From the NCBI GenBank assembly GCA_024698705.1, contig JAILQX010000047.1:310001-374000 (forward strand): DNA of 64,000 nucleotides, given 5' to 3'. The notes below the pieces were generated by a model. It was not told the DNA's origin and made no database searches. It worked only from the letters and a program-made list of their open reading frames with translations. The number at the start of each line of letters is the position of its first letter. Position 1 is the first letter of the stretch. The position numbers were made by a program, and so were the translations under genes. Origin of the DNA: Lachnospiraceae bacterium. GTDB taxonomy: Bacteria > Bacillota > Clostridia > Lachnospirales > Lachnospiraceae. This document shows positions 1 to 9,134 of the stretch, one piece after another.

Positions 1-378
1 GGCAAATATGACCGAAAAGATCAGACCGTAGGCTATATAGCCCATGCCCAGCAGGAGACCTACGGACATGGCACCGAATATCGCGCATATTTCCTTTGCG
101 GTACCCGGGTTGGAACGAAAGCGGACCAGTGAAAATGCACCGGCTACGGCAACTCCGGCTCCGACATTGCCGTTGACCGTCATGATAACAACACAAACGA
201 TCATCGGAAGTATGGCCAGAGAAAGCAGGAAGCTTTTACCCGTTTTGCAGGTACGACTGTATATAAATGCAAGTATGAGTCCGCAGATGATGGAAGAGAC
301 GATGCACAGCATGAAATCTCCCATAGAGATCACGTTTGAGCCGGAAGTGAATATTCCGTTTAAAAGAGATTCAAGCAT
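1..378 (-). CDS. DUF4956 family membrane protein (partial, runs off left edge)
   Basis: Reverse-strand reading from ATG at 378: MLESLLNGIFTSGSNVISMGDFMLCIVSSIICGLILAFIYSRTCKTGKSFLLSLAILPMIVCVVIMTVNGNVGAGVAVAGAFSLVRFRSNPGTAKEI..., open to the edge; pairs with the VTC-domain gene. Confidence 0.8.
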   Translation of the reverse strand, partial: MLESLLNGIFTSGSNVISMGDFMLCIVSSIICGLILAFIYSRTCKTGKSFLLSLAILPMIVCVVIMTVNGNVGAGVAVAGAFSLVRFRSNPGTAKEICAIFGAMSVGLLLGMGYIAYGLIFSVIFA

Positions 379-1114
379 ATCTGATTACCTCGCTTTCTTT
401 TTGGGGTGAATAAGTTATCATCCTTTTATTTTTTTCAAGATCGATATAAGCATTTCCGTATTTGGAAAATGATGTTTTTCTGAGTTCATATCTGTCGAGC
501 AGTGCGCTCAGCCACAGCGGCATCCCCGGGCCGGTCTTTATTTCCATAAGAGAAACGGAGAGCGGAAGGATCGATGTGCCGTATATGTCACAGCCAAGAT
601 CCAGATCGGTCTTACGATAGAGTATATTGTCATCGAAGGTTATTCTGAGGGAAGCGTCTTCAGATACATAAGCTTCCCTGTCGTAACTTAAGAAGACCTT
701 GGGTTCAAGAGTTTTGTAGAAGCTCAGAAAATAATCTATTTCCCTTGATATCTGGTTCGGTTCGGGAGCTTCGATCCGGCCGGAAAGGTATTCGCCGGCT
801 TCATTTCTCGACATTTCGATACGTCTCTTGTAGACGATGTGGTCGTATTTTTTCTTGAGTTCGACAAAAACCTGCTCCGAACCGGAAACCTCTTTATAAC
901 TTCTCACTCGCAGCTTCTCTTTATAGATGGGAGATTCAAGGGAAGTACGTATGAGTCTGAAGTTATCCGTATCATAGTAGATATTTCTTATACATGTCCT
1001 GCCGAATGAATCGGGAACCATGTAGGGCCTGATAGCTTCAAGCAGTTTAAGTTTTGTCGGATGATCCGTGAGATATTTGATCTCATATCTTTCAAATGTA
1101 TGCTGTATCTTCAT
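371..1114 (-). CDS. VTC domain-containing (polyphosphate polymerase-like) protein
   Basis: FERYEIKYLT...RNIYYDT...KEKLRVRSY...VFVELKKKYDHIVYKRR...EIKT...KTSFSKYGNAY motifs typical of VTC domain; overlaps the DUF4956 gene. Confidence 0.85.
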   Translation of the reverse strand: MKIQHTFERYEIKYLTDHPTKLKLLEAIRPYMVPDSFGRTCIRNIYYDTDNFRLIRTSLESPIYKEKLRVRSYKEVSGSEQVFVELKKKYDHIVYKRRIEMSRNEAGEYLSGRIEAPEPNQISREIDYFLSFYKTLEPKVFLSYDREAYVSEDASLRITFDDNILYRKTDLDLGCDIYGTSILPLSVSLMEIKTGPGMPLWLSALLDRYELRKTSFSKYGNAYIDLEKNKRMITYSPQKESEVIRYA

Positions 1115-1233
1115 ATGTTTTCCTTTACTTGGGACCTTCGGATGAAGGCTGTTGTTTAACTTGATTTAATGCTATCGGTGAAACGTGAACATTTTGTGTA
1201 TTTTATGCGAAGAAAACGTGATATTATAAAAAA

Positions 1234-1866
1234 GTGAAAATAAACCCACAAATCTTAAAGGTTTTGTTCGTATCTATATCAGAAGGGATGAAACGGAAAG
1301 GAGTACGTTTGACTGAGGAGGCGTTTGGGCTGTGTATCCGAAAGATACTTGCCGGCGACAAATCAGGGCTGAAGGAAATATATGATGCATACCTAGGCTA
1401 CATTTACCGTATCGTATATGGTGTAGTGGGGCATAAAGAGGATGCGGAAGATATAACCGGTGAATTTTTCATAAAGCTCTGGCAGACAGCCGACAAGATC
1501 AATCTCGGGAGCGGGCATAAGGGTTATCTCGCCACTGTGGCCCGTAACATGGCGATCGATCACATGCGAAAGCATAAGAGAGAAGTACTTGACAGTTTCA
1601 GTGCGACAGAAGAAGACGAAGGTCCGGTCAATGAGCCGGTGAGCGAAGCGAACACGGAAGCGGAGGTTATCGAAAATGTAGCCTTGAAAGAGGCATTATC
1701 CAGACTTAAACCTGCCGAGCAGCAGATAGTCAACATGAAGATATTGGGAGAAATGACATTTGCGGAAATTGCGCAGATACTGAACATACCAATGGGCACG
1801 GTGACTTGGCGCTACAGGGAGGCTATCAATAAATTAAGGAGGTGCGGTTACTATGATGAATCTTGA
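1234..1866 (+). CDS. ECF-type RNA polymerase sigma factor (start uncertain; GTG 1234 or ATG 1288)
   Basis: YIYRIVYGVVGHKEDAEDITGEFFIKLW and LKPAEQQIVNMKILGEMTFAEIAQILNIPMGTVTWRYREAINKLRR (sigma70 regions 2 and 4). Confidence 0.85.
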   Translation: MKINPQILKVLFVSISEGMKRKGVRLTEEAFGLCIRKILAGDKSGLKEIYDAYLGYIYRIVYGVVGHKEDAEDITGEFFIKLWQTADKINLGSGHKGYLATVARNMAIDHMRKHKREVLDSFSATEEDEGPVNEPVSEANTEAEVIENVALKEALSRLKPAEQQIVNMKILGEMTFAEIAQILNIPMGTVTWRYREAINKLRRCGYYDES

Positions 1867-2791
1867 AATTGAATATAAGAACCTTATAGACTCAGAGTTA
1901 CCCGACCTCTGGAGTAAGATTGAGGCCGGTGTGGATGCATACGAAGCATCAAAGAAAGACAATAATGATGTACAGATAATAAAGACAGAAAGTATCGAAG
2001 AAAAAAAGACAGCCGATACAAGTGAAGAGAGCGTGCTCAATGATAAGCCGGTTCTCATAAGAAAAGCAAAAAGAAAACAAACGATAATGACCATAGGCAA
2101 GATAGTTGCGGCGGCAGCAGTCCTGTTTATCGTGGTAAACAGCGTAAGGCTGTTTAACGGAACGAAAAATATGACACCAAGTGCTGATTATGCAAATGAT
2201 ACCGCAATGGCGGATGGTTCATATGCTACTGCGGAATCGGCAGCCGAAGCACCTGCAATGGCAGACGAAAGCGACGATAACGGTATCATTATGGAGTCAG
2301 AAGAGGCTGTTGAAGCCATGGTTGAAGAGGAAGCGGATGACGCAGTGCCCGGGGAGGGTATGGCCGAGGCCTCAGCACCGGAGACAGATGCAAAGAATTC
2401 CGAAACCCAGACGTACAATTATAAAGGTGAAAGAGAAAAGCAGGGAATCAAGGCTGACGAAACAGAAGGGATCAATGGCCCCGATGATTACATGTACATT
2501 AATCGACTGAGTGAGATCATGCCGGGACTCGAACTGGCAACTCTTGTTGATATCTCCAAAAGCCTGTATGAACTGAAAGCAGGAAATATAGTCGAAGTGA
2601 GCGAAGCGACCGAAGTAAGCGAGCAGGATAGGAAAGCGCTCCCCGATGAAGTAAAAACGGGTATCGGAAACAATGAGAAACTCATCCATGAGACTTTGAC
2701 GGATGATAAAGGCATCACCTATGACCTCTATATGGCTGAGAGTGATGAGATGAGATTCGTAGCATTATATAAGGTTGAAAAAACGGAATAG
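1853..2791 (+). CDS. Putative anti-sigma factor / single-TM protein coupled to the ECF sigma
   Basis: Overlaps the sigma gene end; N-terminal cytosolic segment, one TM (IVAAAAVLFIVVNSVRLF), acidic extracytoplasmic region. Confidence 0.6.
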   Translation: MMNLEIEYKNLIDSELPDLWSKIEAGVDAYEASKKDNNDVQIIKTESIEEKKTADTSEESVLNDKPVLIRKAKRKQTIMTIGKIVAAAAVLFIVVNSVRLFNGTKNMTPSADYANDTAMADGSYATAESAAEAPAMADESDDNGIIMESEEAVEAMVEEEADDAVPGEGMAEASAPETDAKNSETQTYNYKGEREKQGIKADETEGINGPDDYMYINRLSEIMPGLELATLVDISKSLYELKAGNIVEVSEATEVSEQDRKALPDEVKTGIGNNEKLIHETLTDDKGITYDLYMAESDEMRFVALYKVEKTE

Positions 2792-2992
2792 ACCGGGAGA
2801 GCAAATAGGCTTAAGAGACTTTGGAAACTCAGGAAAATCCCCGATTTTAACCGCTTTTCAAAAAAAATAAAAATTTTTTCCAAAAAACCCATAAATATTT
2901 CAAACCGGATCCGTATCTATAATATCAGATACAAAAAGGATCCGGTTTCTATTTGAACAAAGGTATTGATTTGAGTTTACGGAGGAAAAAAT

Positions 2993-4768
2993 ATGAAAAA
3001 GAGATTAGTTACTTTATTACTGGCATTAACCTTAACAGCAGCATCATTTACGGGATGCGGAGCAAAAGAAACAGATACGGAAACATCGGATAATTCGGTT
3101 CATACAGCAGCGTCATCAGCCACAGCCGGCGATACAGCGGCTGAATATCCTGAGTACGTCGATGAAGATGCAAGTGCTTATGAACCGATGGTTGAAGCAG
3201 AAGCTGTTGAAAGTTATAAAAGCAATTCCAACGTTAGAGGCAACAGTTCGGCAAAGGCCGCAACCAGTGCAGACGCTACATTGAATTACGGAGTAGAAGA
3301 ATATTGGGATTACGCACCCGGATCTGAAACATATGCAAATGTATATGAGAACGGATTCAAGGATGCACGCAGTAATCCTCTTTCGACATTCGGAGCAGAC
3401 GTGGACACGGCAAGTTATTCCAACATGAGAAGGATGATCGAATACGGATCGGATCTTGAGGACCTTCAGCATTCGGGGATCAGGGTTGAAGAGCTCGTGA
3501 ATTATTTCCCCTATGATTATAAAAAGTCAAACAAGGACATTTTCTCAGTTGATGCAACAGTGGCTGATTGCCCATGGAACAGAGATAACAAGCTTCTCAT
3601 CCTCGGCATCACGACAAAGGAGATAAAAGAAGCTGAGCGTCCGGATTCCAACATAGTATTTCTTGTAGACGTATCAGGATCAATGTCAAGCCAGAACAAG
3701 CTTCCTCTTCTTAAAGATGCAATGGAACTTCTCGTTGAGAACCTTACGGAAAATGATACGGTTTCCATAGTAACATATGCCAGCGGTACAGGTGTGGCAC
3801 TTGAAGGGGCGCGCGGAGATGATAAGGAAAAAATCATGAGAGCATTTTCGAAACTTGAAGCAGGGGGAGCAACAAACGGTGAAGGCGGCATCCAGCTCGC
3901 ATACGGTCTCGCAGAGGATTATTTCATAAAGGATGGCAACAACAGAGTCATCATCGCAAGTGACGGAGATTTCAATGTCGGAGCATCAAGCCGTGACGAT
4001 CTCTACGATCTGATCTCAGAGAAGAAGGATTCAGGTATCTTCCTTTCGGTTCTCGGTTTCGGAATGGGCAACTACAATGATGTGACAATGGAAACACTCG
4101 CAGACTCAGGCAACGGCAACTACGCATACATCGACAATCTTTCAGAGGCAAAGAAGGTCCTCGTTGATGAGATGAGCTCAACACTCTATACAGTAGCAAA
4201 AGATACAAAGTTCCAGATAGAATTCAATCCCGAACTCGTAAGCGAATACAGACAGATCGGTTATGAGAACAGAGCACTCAAGAGCGAAGACTTCACGGAT
4301 GATACAAAGGACGGCGGCGAACTCGGAAGCGGACATCAGGTAACGGTTATGTACGAACTCAACCTGAATGACGAATATGAAGGCAAGACAGATCTCAAGT
4401 ACCAGAAGAGCAGTGCAAAAGAGATACCCGAAGGTAGCGAGTGGTGCACGCTTTCGATCGCTTATAAAGAGCCCGACAAGGATAAGTCGGAATATCTTGA
4501 ATGTCCTATCGGAGTAAGCAACTATACAACAGATCCTACGGATGACTTCATATTTGCAGCAGCAGTCGCACAGGCAGGCATGGCAATGAACAACAGCGAA
4601 TACCTTGAAGATTTCAGAAGTAACGAAGAAGCAGTTGAAGACGCTATAGACAGCATCACAGAGCTCGACCTGAAAGATGAGTACAGAGAAGAGTTCGTAG
4701 AACTCATGGAAGAACTCGTTTCTTACAGATCAGGCAGAAACGACAGAAGATATATCGAAGCTTATTGA
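2993..4768 (+). CDS. von Willebrand factor A domain lipoprotein (YfbK-like)
   Basis: Lipobox-like LTAASFTGCG; PLSTFGADVDTASYSNMRRMIE; MIDAS IVFLVDVSGSMSS; RBS ggagg. Confidence 0.85.
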   Translation: MKKRLVTLLLALTLTAASFTGCGAKETDTETSDNSVHTAASSATAGDTAAEYPEYVDEDASAYEPMVEAEAVESYKSNSNVRGNSSAKAATSADATLNYGVEEYWDYAPGSETYANVYENGFKDARSNPLSTFGADVDTASYSNMRRMIEYGSDLEDLQHSGIRVEELVNYFPYDYKKSNKDIFSVDATVADCPWNRDNKLLILGITTKEIKEAERPDSNIVFLVDVSGSMSSQNKLPLLKDAMELLVENLTENDTVSIVTYASGTGVALEGARGDDKEKIMRAFSKLEAGGATNGEGGIQLAYGLAEDYFIKDGNNRVIIASDGDFNVGASSRDDLYDLISEKKDSGIFLSVLGFGMGNYNDVTMETLADSGNGNYAYIDNLSEAKKVLVDEMSSTLYTVAKDTKFQIEFNPELVSEYRQIGYENRALKSEDFTDDTKDGGELGSGHQVTVMYELNLNDEYEGKTDLKYQKSSAKEIPEGSEWCTLSIAYKEPDKDKSEYLECPIGVSNYTTDPTDDFIFAAAVAQAGMAMNNSEYLEDFRSNEEAVEDAIDSITELDLKDEYREEFVELMEELVSYRSGRNDRRYIEAY

Positions 4769-4803
4769 TGATACCCTTAAAAGATAGAAACCATAACATA
4801 CAG

Positions 4804-4833
4804 TCCCGTCCGGTTCACCCGGGCGGGATTTTT
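4804..4833 (+). terminator. Rho-independent terminator
   Basis: gtcccgtccgg-ttca-cccgggcgggat followed by a T-rich tail. Confidence 0.8.
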
Positions 4834-4926
4834 ACATACTGAGCGAAAAGTTTTAAAATGTGGTATTATAATATATCGGGCTGTTGTACAGTTCGGTATG
4901 CAACGCTAAGGAGGCGGAAGGAACAA

Positions 4927-6633
4927 ATGTCATTTGGAGCAAAGGCAAAATTTTCTGATAAGATAAAAAAGGCGGCACTCAGTTTAAAGGGCATATTTAC
5001 CGATTATCCCGTAACGCTGGGTGCGGTAGTGCTTGCGGCATTTTTGGGCGCCATCATTATAGATGTGGATTTTGATACCGAGATCATAGAGAGGATCATA
5101 GTATTTTTACTGTGTTTCGCAGGCGAGACACTTCTGGTGGAAGAGTTTTTCGCACGTAAGGTCAAACTGCGTATCATCGGCTACGCGGTCGCGATATTCC
5201 CGGCAGTTTTTTACACGTATGTGCTGGAAATATTTGATTCAAAGGCCGAGACATTCCTCGGTATGGACGTGGATAAGGCTATGGAGGTCATCGGAAACTG
5301 GTACATAGTTTTCTATGCCGTTTTGGCAGCTCTGACCATACTGCATATCTGCAAACGCCTTGGCTGCAGCTTTGAAAAATACTGTCTTTCAAGCTTTTTT
5401 GCGATAATGAAGACAACCCTTGTATACGGTATCTTTGCCGGAGGCCTTGCGATACTCGTGCTCATATTTGATGAGCTGATCATGGACACGGGCGAATTCC
5501 TCAGCAGGATCGAGCTTTTCCTCGCCGGCGGTATCTATGTGCCCGCGATGCTTCTTGCCGTAACCGATAAGAGAGGGGAGATCGGGAAGTTTGCCAGAGG
5601 TGTCGTGCTCTTGGTATTTGAACCGTTACTTATGGCAGCTCTTGTCATAATCTATATTTATATCGTTAAGATATTTGTTACATCCGATGTGCCTTCGAAT
5701 TCGGTTTTTTCGATAATAACATTTTTATTTGTCGCAGGACTCATCATCTGGACGCTTGTCATCGGTCTTGAGGACAGGAACAGTAAACTGGCCGTTATCG
5801 GCGGATACCTGCCTTTTGTATTTATCCCGTGCATCTTCCTGCAGATATGGAGCCTTGCTATACGTATCGGCGAATACGGCTATACGGTCAGCAGATACGT
5901 GGGCGTTATACTGATAATATTTGAATTGATCTACATGATCCTGTTCACAGTACGTAAAGTCTTTAAAAAGGATCTTGTGGCTTATATACTCATCGCGGCG
6001 GCGGCCCTTGCATTTGTCGGACTGATCATGCCGGGGGTCAACAGCAATGATGTGATCATAAGATCGCAGTTAAAGAGACTTGAAGGACTCGATATCGACA
6101 AGATGTTTAATTCACAGAAGATAAGCGATGAAGCAAGGAGCATATGCCGTGTCCTCAAATATGATTGCGGATATAAGGGCAAAAAGGCTCTTGAAAGCAT
6201 GTATACCGAGGAACAGCTGAATGAGATATTTGAAGGTTCCTATGAGGATGTTTACAGATACAATATCAATATAAATGTGGACGGTTATCCGGTCGATATT
6301 GACATAAGCGGGTTCTCAAAGATGACCATGGTAACGGGGACCCATCTGAATAACGCTACACTTGATGATGCATCGATCAAAGAATACCTGTTAAATGTAG
6401 ATGATGTCGACGGATTTGCCAGTGTCAACATGAAGCCTGTCATCACAAAACTTATAGAAGAATACGAAAACAGCGCTGACAGCAATTATTGGTATATTGA
6501 TGCCGATGATGTGGAACCGATCGATGTGGGTGACGGCAGTTATCTGGTGATCTATGATCTTACTCTGGGATATAATACGAAAACAGAGGAGATCAACAAC
6601 TTCTACTGCAGAGCCATACTTTTGACAAAATGA
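4927..6633 (+). CDS. DUF4153 domain-containing polytopic membrane protein
   Basis: Multiple TM segments and a soluble C-terminal domain; ATG 4927 has a better RBS (aaggaggcgg) than the 4858 ORF start. Confidence 0.65.
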   Translation: MSFGAKAKFSDKIKKAALSLKGIFTDYPVTLGAVVLAAFLGAIIIDVDFDTEIIERIIVFLLCFAGETLLVEEFFARKVKLRIIGYAVAIFPAVFYTYVLEIFDSKAETFLGMDVDKAMEVIGNWYIVFYAVLAALTILHICKRLGCSFEKYCLSSFFAIMKTTLVYGIFAGGLAILVLIFDELIMDTGEFLSRIELFLAGGIYVPAMLLAVTDKRGEIGKFARGVVLLVFEPLLMAALVIIYIYIVKIFVTSDVPSNSVFSIITFLFVAGLIIWTLVIGLEDRNSKLAVIGGYLPFVFIPCIFLQIWSLAIRIGEYGYTVSRYVGVILIIFELIYMILFTVRKVFKKDLVAYILIAAAALAFVGLIMPGVNSNDVIIRSQLKRLEGLDIDKMFNSQKISDEARSICRVLKYDCGYKGKKALESMYTEEQLNEIFEGSYEDVYRYNININVDGYPVDIDISGFSKMTMVTGTHLNNATLDDASIKEYLLNVDDVDGFASVNMKPVITKLIEEYENSADSNYWYIDADDVEPIDVGDGSYLVIYDLTLGYNTKTEEINNFYCRAILLTK

Positions 6634-6729
6634 TCTGTATTAAGGATGGCGGATCCGTGTGACGATCCGAATGACTAGTGACAAATATATGTGTTGATCT
6701 GATATAAAAGCAATATACGGAGGAATACT

Positions 6730-9117
6730 ATGGACAAGAACAGACCTACAAGCAGGGAAAAGCATGTAACGGGCGGAGGCGGAAATGTTCAGAAAAGAGG
6801 AAGCGGACTCGGTACGGGACCTGTCGGAAATGTGCAGTCACACAGCAATTCAGGCAGCGGAGGACACACACAGCTTTCGGGCGGCGGCTCGGGCAGAAGA
6901 GCGGGTACGAGAGCCGGAGGCATGGGTCTCGGCGGTGTTGCATTGCTGATAATATTTTTCCTCGTGAAGTCATTTCTTGGCGGAGGCGGCGGTTCGACCA
7001 CATCCTCGGACATATATGACATGACGGGAACATCCACAGTCAATGAGTCATACACTACCGGAAGCAGTGCTTCACAGAACACGGCGGCGGACATGACGGT
7101 CGCTGCGGGTGCAAGAGAGAAGAGAACAAAGATCATAGGCGGAGGCGCCGATAAGATAACGATCATGGTCTACATGTGCGGTACCGATCTTGAGAGCAGA
7201 AGCGGTATGGCCACGAACGACCTTAACGAGATGCTGCAGGCAAGCATGAGTGACAATATCAACCTCATCGTATATACCGGCGGCTGCAAGGCTTGGAAAA
7301 ATAACGTAGTTAATTCCGGTGTTAACCAGATCTACAGGATACAGAACGGTAAGTTTGTCTGCCTCGAGGACAATATGGGCAATAAGCCGATGGTCGATCC
7401 CGCGACACTTACCGAATTCATAAATTACTGTAAAAAGAATTATCCCGCCGACAGGAACGATCTCATTTTCTGGGATCACGGCGGTGGCTCACTCTCAGGC
7501 TACGGTTATGATGAGAAGAACGCATCAATGGGTTCCATGACTCTTGACGGCATAGACACTGCCTTGTCAAATGCAGGTATGACATTTGATTTTATCGGCT
7601 TTGATGCCTGCCTCATGGCTACGGTTGAAAACGGCCTGATGCTTGACAAATATGCGGATTACATGATCGCATCGGAAGAGACCGAACCCGGTGTCGGCTG
7701 GTATTATACAAACTGGCTTACAAAACTTTCTCAGAATACTTCGATGCCCACGGTTGAGATAGGAAAGAACATCGTCGATGACTTTATCGATGTCTGCAAC
7801 CAGAAATGCAGAGGTCAGAAGACCACTTTGAGCGTAGTCGATCTGGCAGAATTGTCAGCGACCGTTCCGGATGAGCTGACCGCATTTGCCAAGTCAACCG
7901 GTGACATTATCAAGAATAAGGATTACAAGACGGTATCCAACGCAAGAAGCAAGACCAGGGAATTTGCACAGTCTTCAAAGATCGACCAGATCGACCTTGT
8001 GCATTTCTGTAACAACCTGGGGACCGATGAAGCGAAAGAACTGTCCGAAGCAGTACTCGGTGCGGTCAAATACAACAGGACAGCAAGCAATATGACCGAT
8101 TCAAACGGCCTGTCCATTTATTTCCCGTATAAGAAGACAAGCAAGGTCAGAAATGCGCTTTCGATATTTAACAGGATCGGTATGAATTCCGAATATTCAA
8201 AATGTATTCAGGAATTCTCAGCAGTCGAGGTAACGGGTCAGGCAGCAGCCGGCGGTTCTTCGGATATGTCAAATCCTCTCGGTTCATTGCTTGGCTCAGG
8301 TGTCGGAAGCGGCAGCACATCAGGTGCTACCGGAGCAGATTCCGATGCGATATCTTCATTGCTCGGAAGCCTTATGGGCGGTGGTTCTTCATCTTCATCG
8401 ATGGGCTTCGACAGTTCGGTGCTTGACCTGTTCATGGGCAGGGATATGAGCGATCAGGATACCGCTGATTATGTTGCGGACAATTATTTCGATCCGAACA
8501 ATCTCACATGGAAAAATGACGGCGGTTCACGAAAGATCGACCTGAGTGAGGACCAGTGGGATCTCGTTCAGGATATAGAACTCAACGTATTCTACGATGA
8601 CGGCGAAGGCTATGTGGATCTTGGAATGGACAATGTATTTGAATTTGATGATAACGGCGCGCTCATAGGCGACTATGACAACACATGGCTTGCGATAGAC
8701 GGTCAGGTGGTGCCTTATTATCACACAAGTACGGTAGATTATACGGACGGATATTCGATCTCAGGTTATGTTCCGTGCTTCTTAAACGGAACGAGAGCTG
8801 AGCTCATACTTATATTTGATACCGATAACCCGAGTGGGATTATAGCGGGCGCAAGATACGTCTACACAGAATCAGAGACGGATACGATAGCAAAGAACAT
8901 GACAGAGGTAAAGGCAGGCGACAAGCTTGATTTCATCTGCGATTATTACACATATGACGGCGAATACAGCGACAGCTACATGCTCGGTGAGCAGATGACA
9001 CTGTCAGCGGATCCCGAGATATCCAATGTGGATGTGGGATCGGGAGCCACAAGGGTAACATACAGATTTACGGATATCTATAATCAATATTACTGGACCC
9101 CGGTATTGCCGCAATGA
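6730..9117 (+). CDS. Clostripain-like (C11 family) cysteine peptidase, membrane anchored
   Basis: ITIMVYMCGTDLES...LIFWDHGGGS...FDFIGFDACLMATVE; Gly-rich N-terminus followed by TM. Confidence 0.85.
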   Translation: MDKNRPTSREKHVTGGGGNVQKRGSGLGTGPVGNVQSHSNSGSGGHTQLSGGGSGRRAGTRAGGMGLGGVALLIIFFLVKSFLGGGGGSTTSSDIYDMTGTSTVNESYTTGSSASQNTAADMTVAAGAREKRTKIIGGGADKITIMVYMCGTDLESRSGMATNDLNEMLQASMSDNINLIVYTGGCKAWKNNVVNSGVNQIYRIQNGKFVCLEDNMGNKPMVDPATLTEFINYCKKNYPADRNDLIFWDHGGGSLSGYGYDEKNASMGSMTLDGIDTALSNAGMTFDFIGFDACLMATVENGLMLDKYADYMIASEETEPGVGWYYTNWLTKLSQNTSMPTVEIGKNIVDDFIDVCNQKCRGQKTTLSVVDLAELSATVPDELTAFAKSTGDIIKNKDYKTVSNARSKTREFAQSSKIDQIDLVHFCNNLGTDEAKELSEAVLGAVKYNRTASNMTDSNGLSIYFPYKKTSKVRNALSIFNRIGMNSEYSKCIQEFSAVEVTGQAAAGGSSDMSNPLGSLLGSGVGSGSTSGATGADSDAISSLLGSLMGGGSSSSSMGFDSSVLDLFMGRDMSDQDTADYVADNYFDPNNLTWKNDGGSRKIDLSEDQWDLVQDIELNVFYDDGEGYVDLGMDNVFEFDDNGALIGDYDNTWLAIDGQVVPYYHTSTVDYTDGYSISGYVPCFLNGTRAELILIFDTDNPSGIIAGARYVYTESETDTIAKNMTEVKAGDKLDFICDYYTYDGEYSDSYMLGEQMTLSADPEISNVDVGSGATRVTYRFTDIYNQYYWTPVLPQ

Positions 9118-9134
9118 GCGGAAGGTATTAAAGT

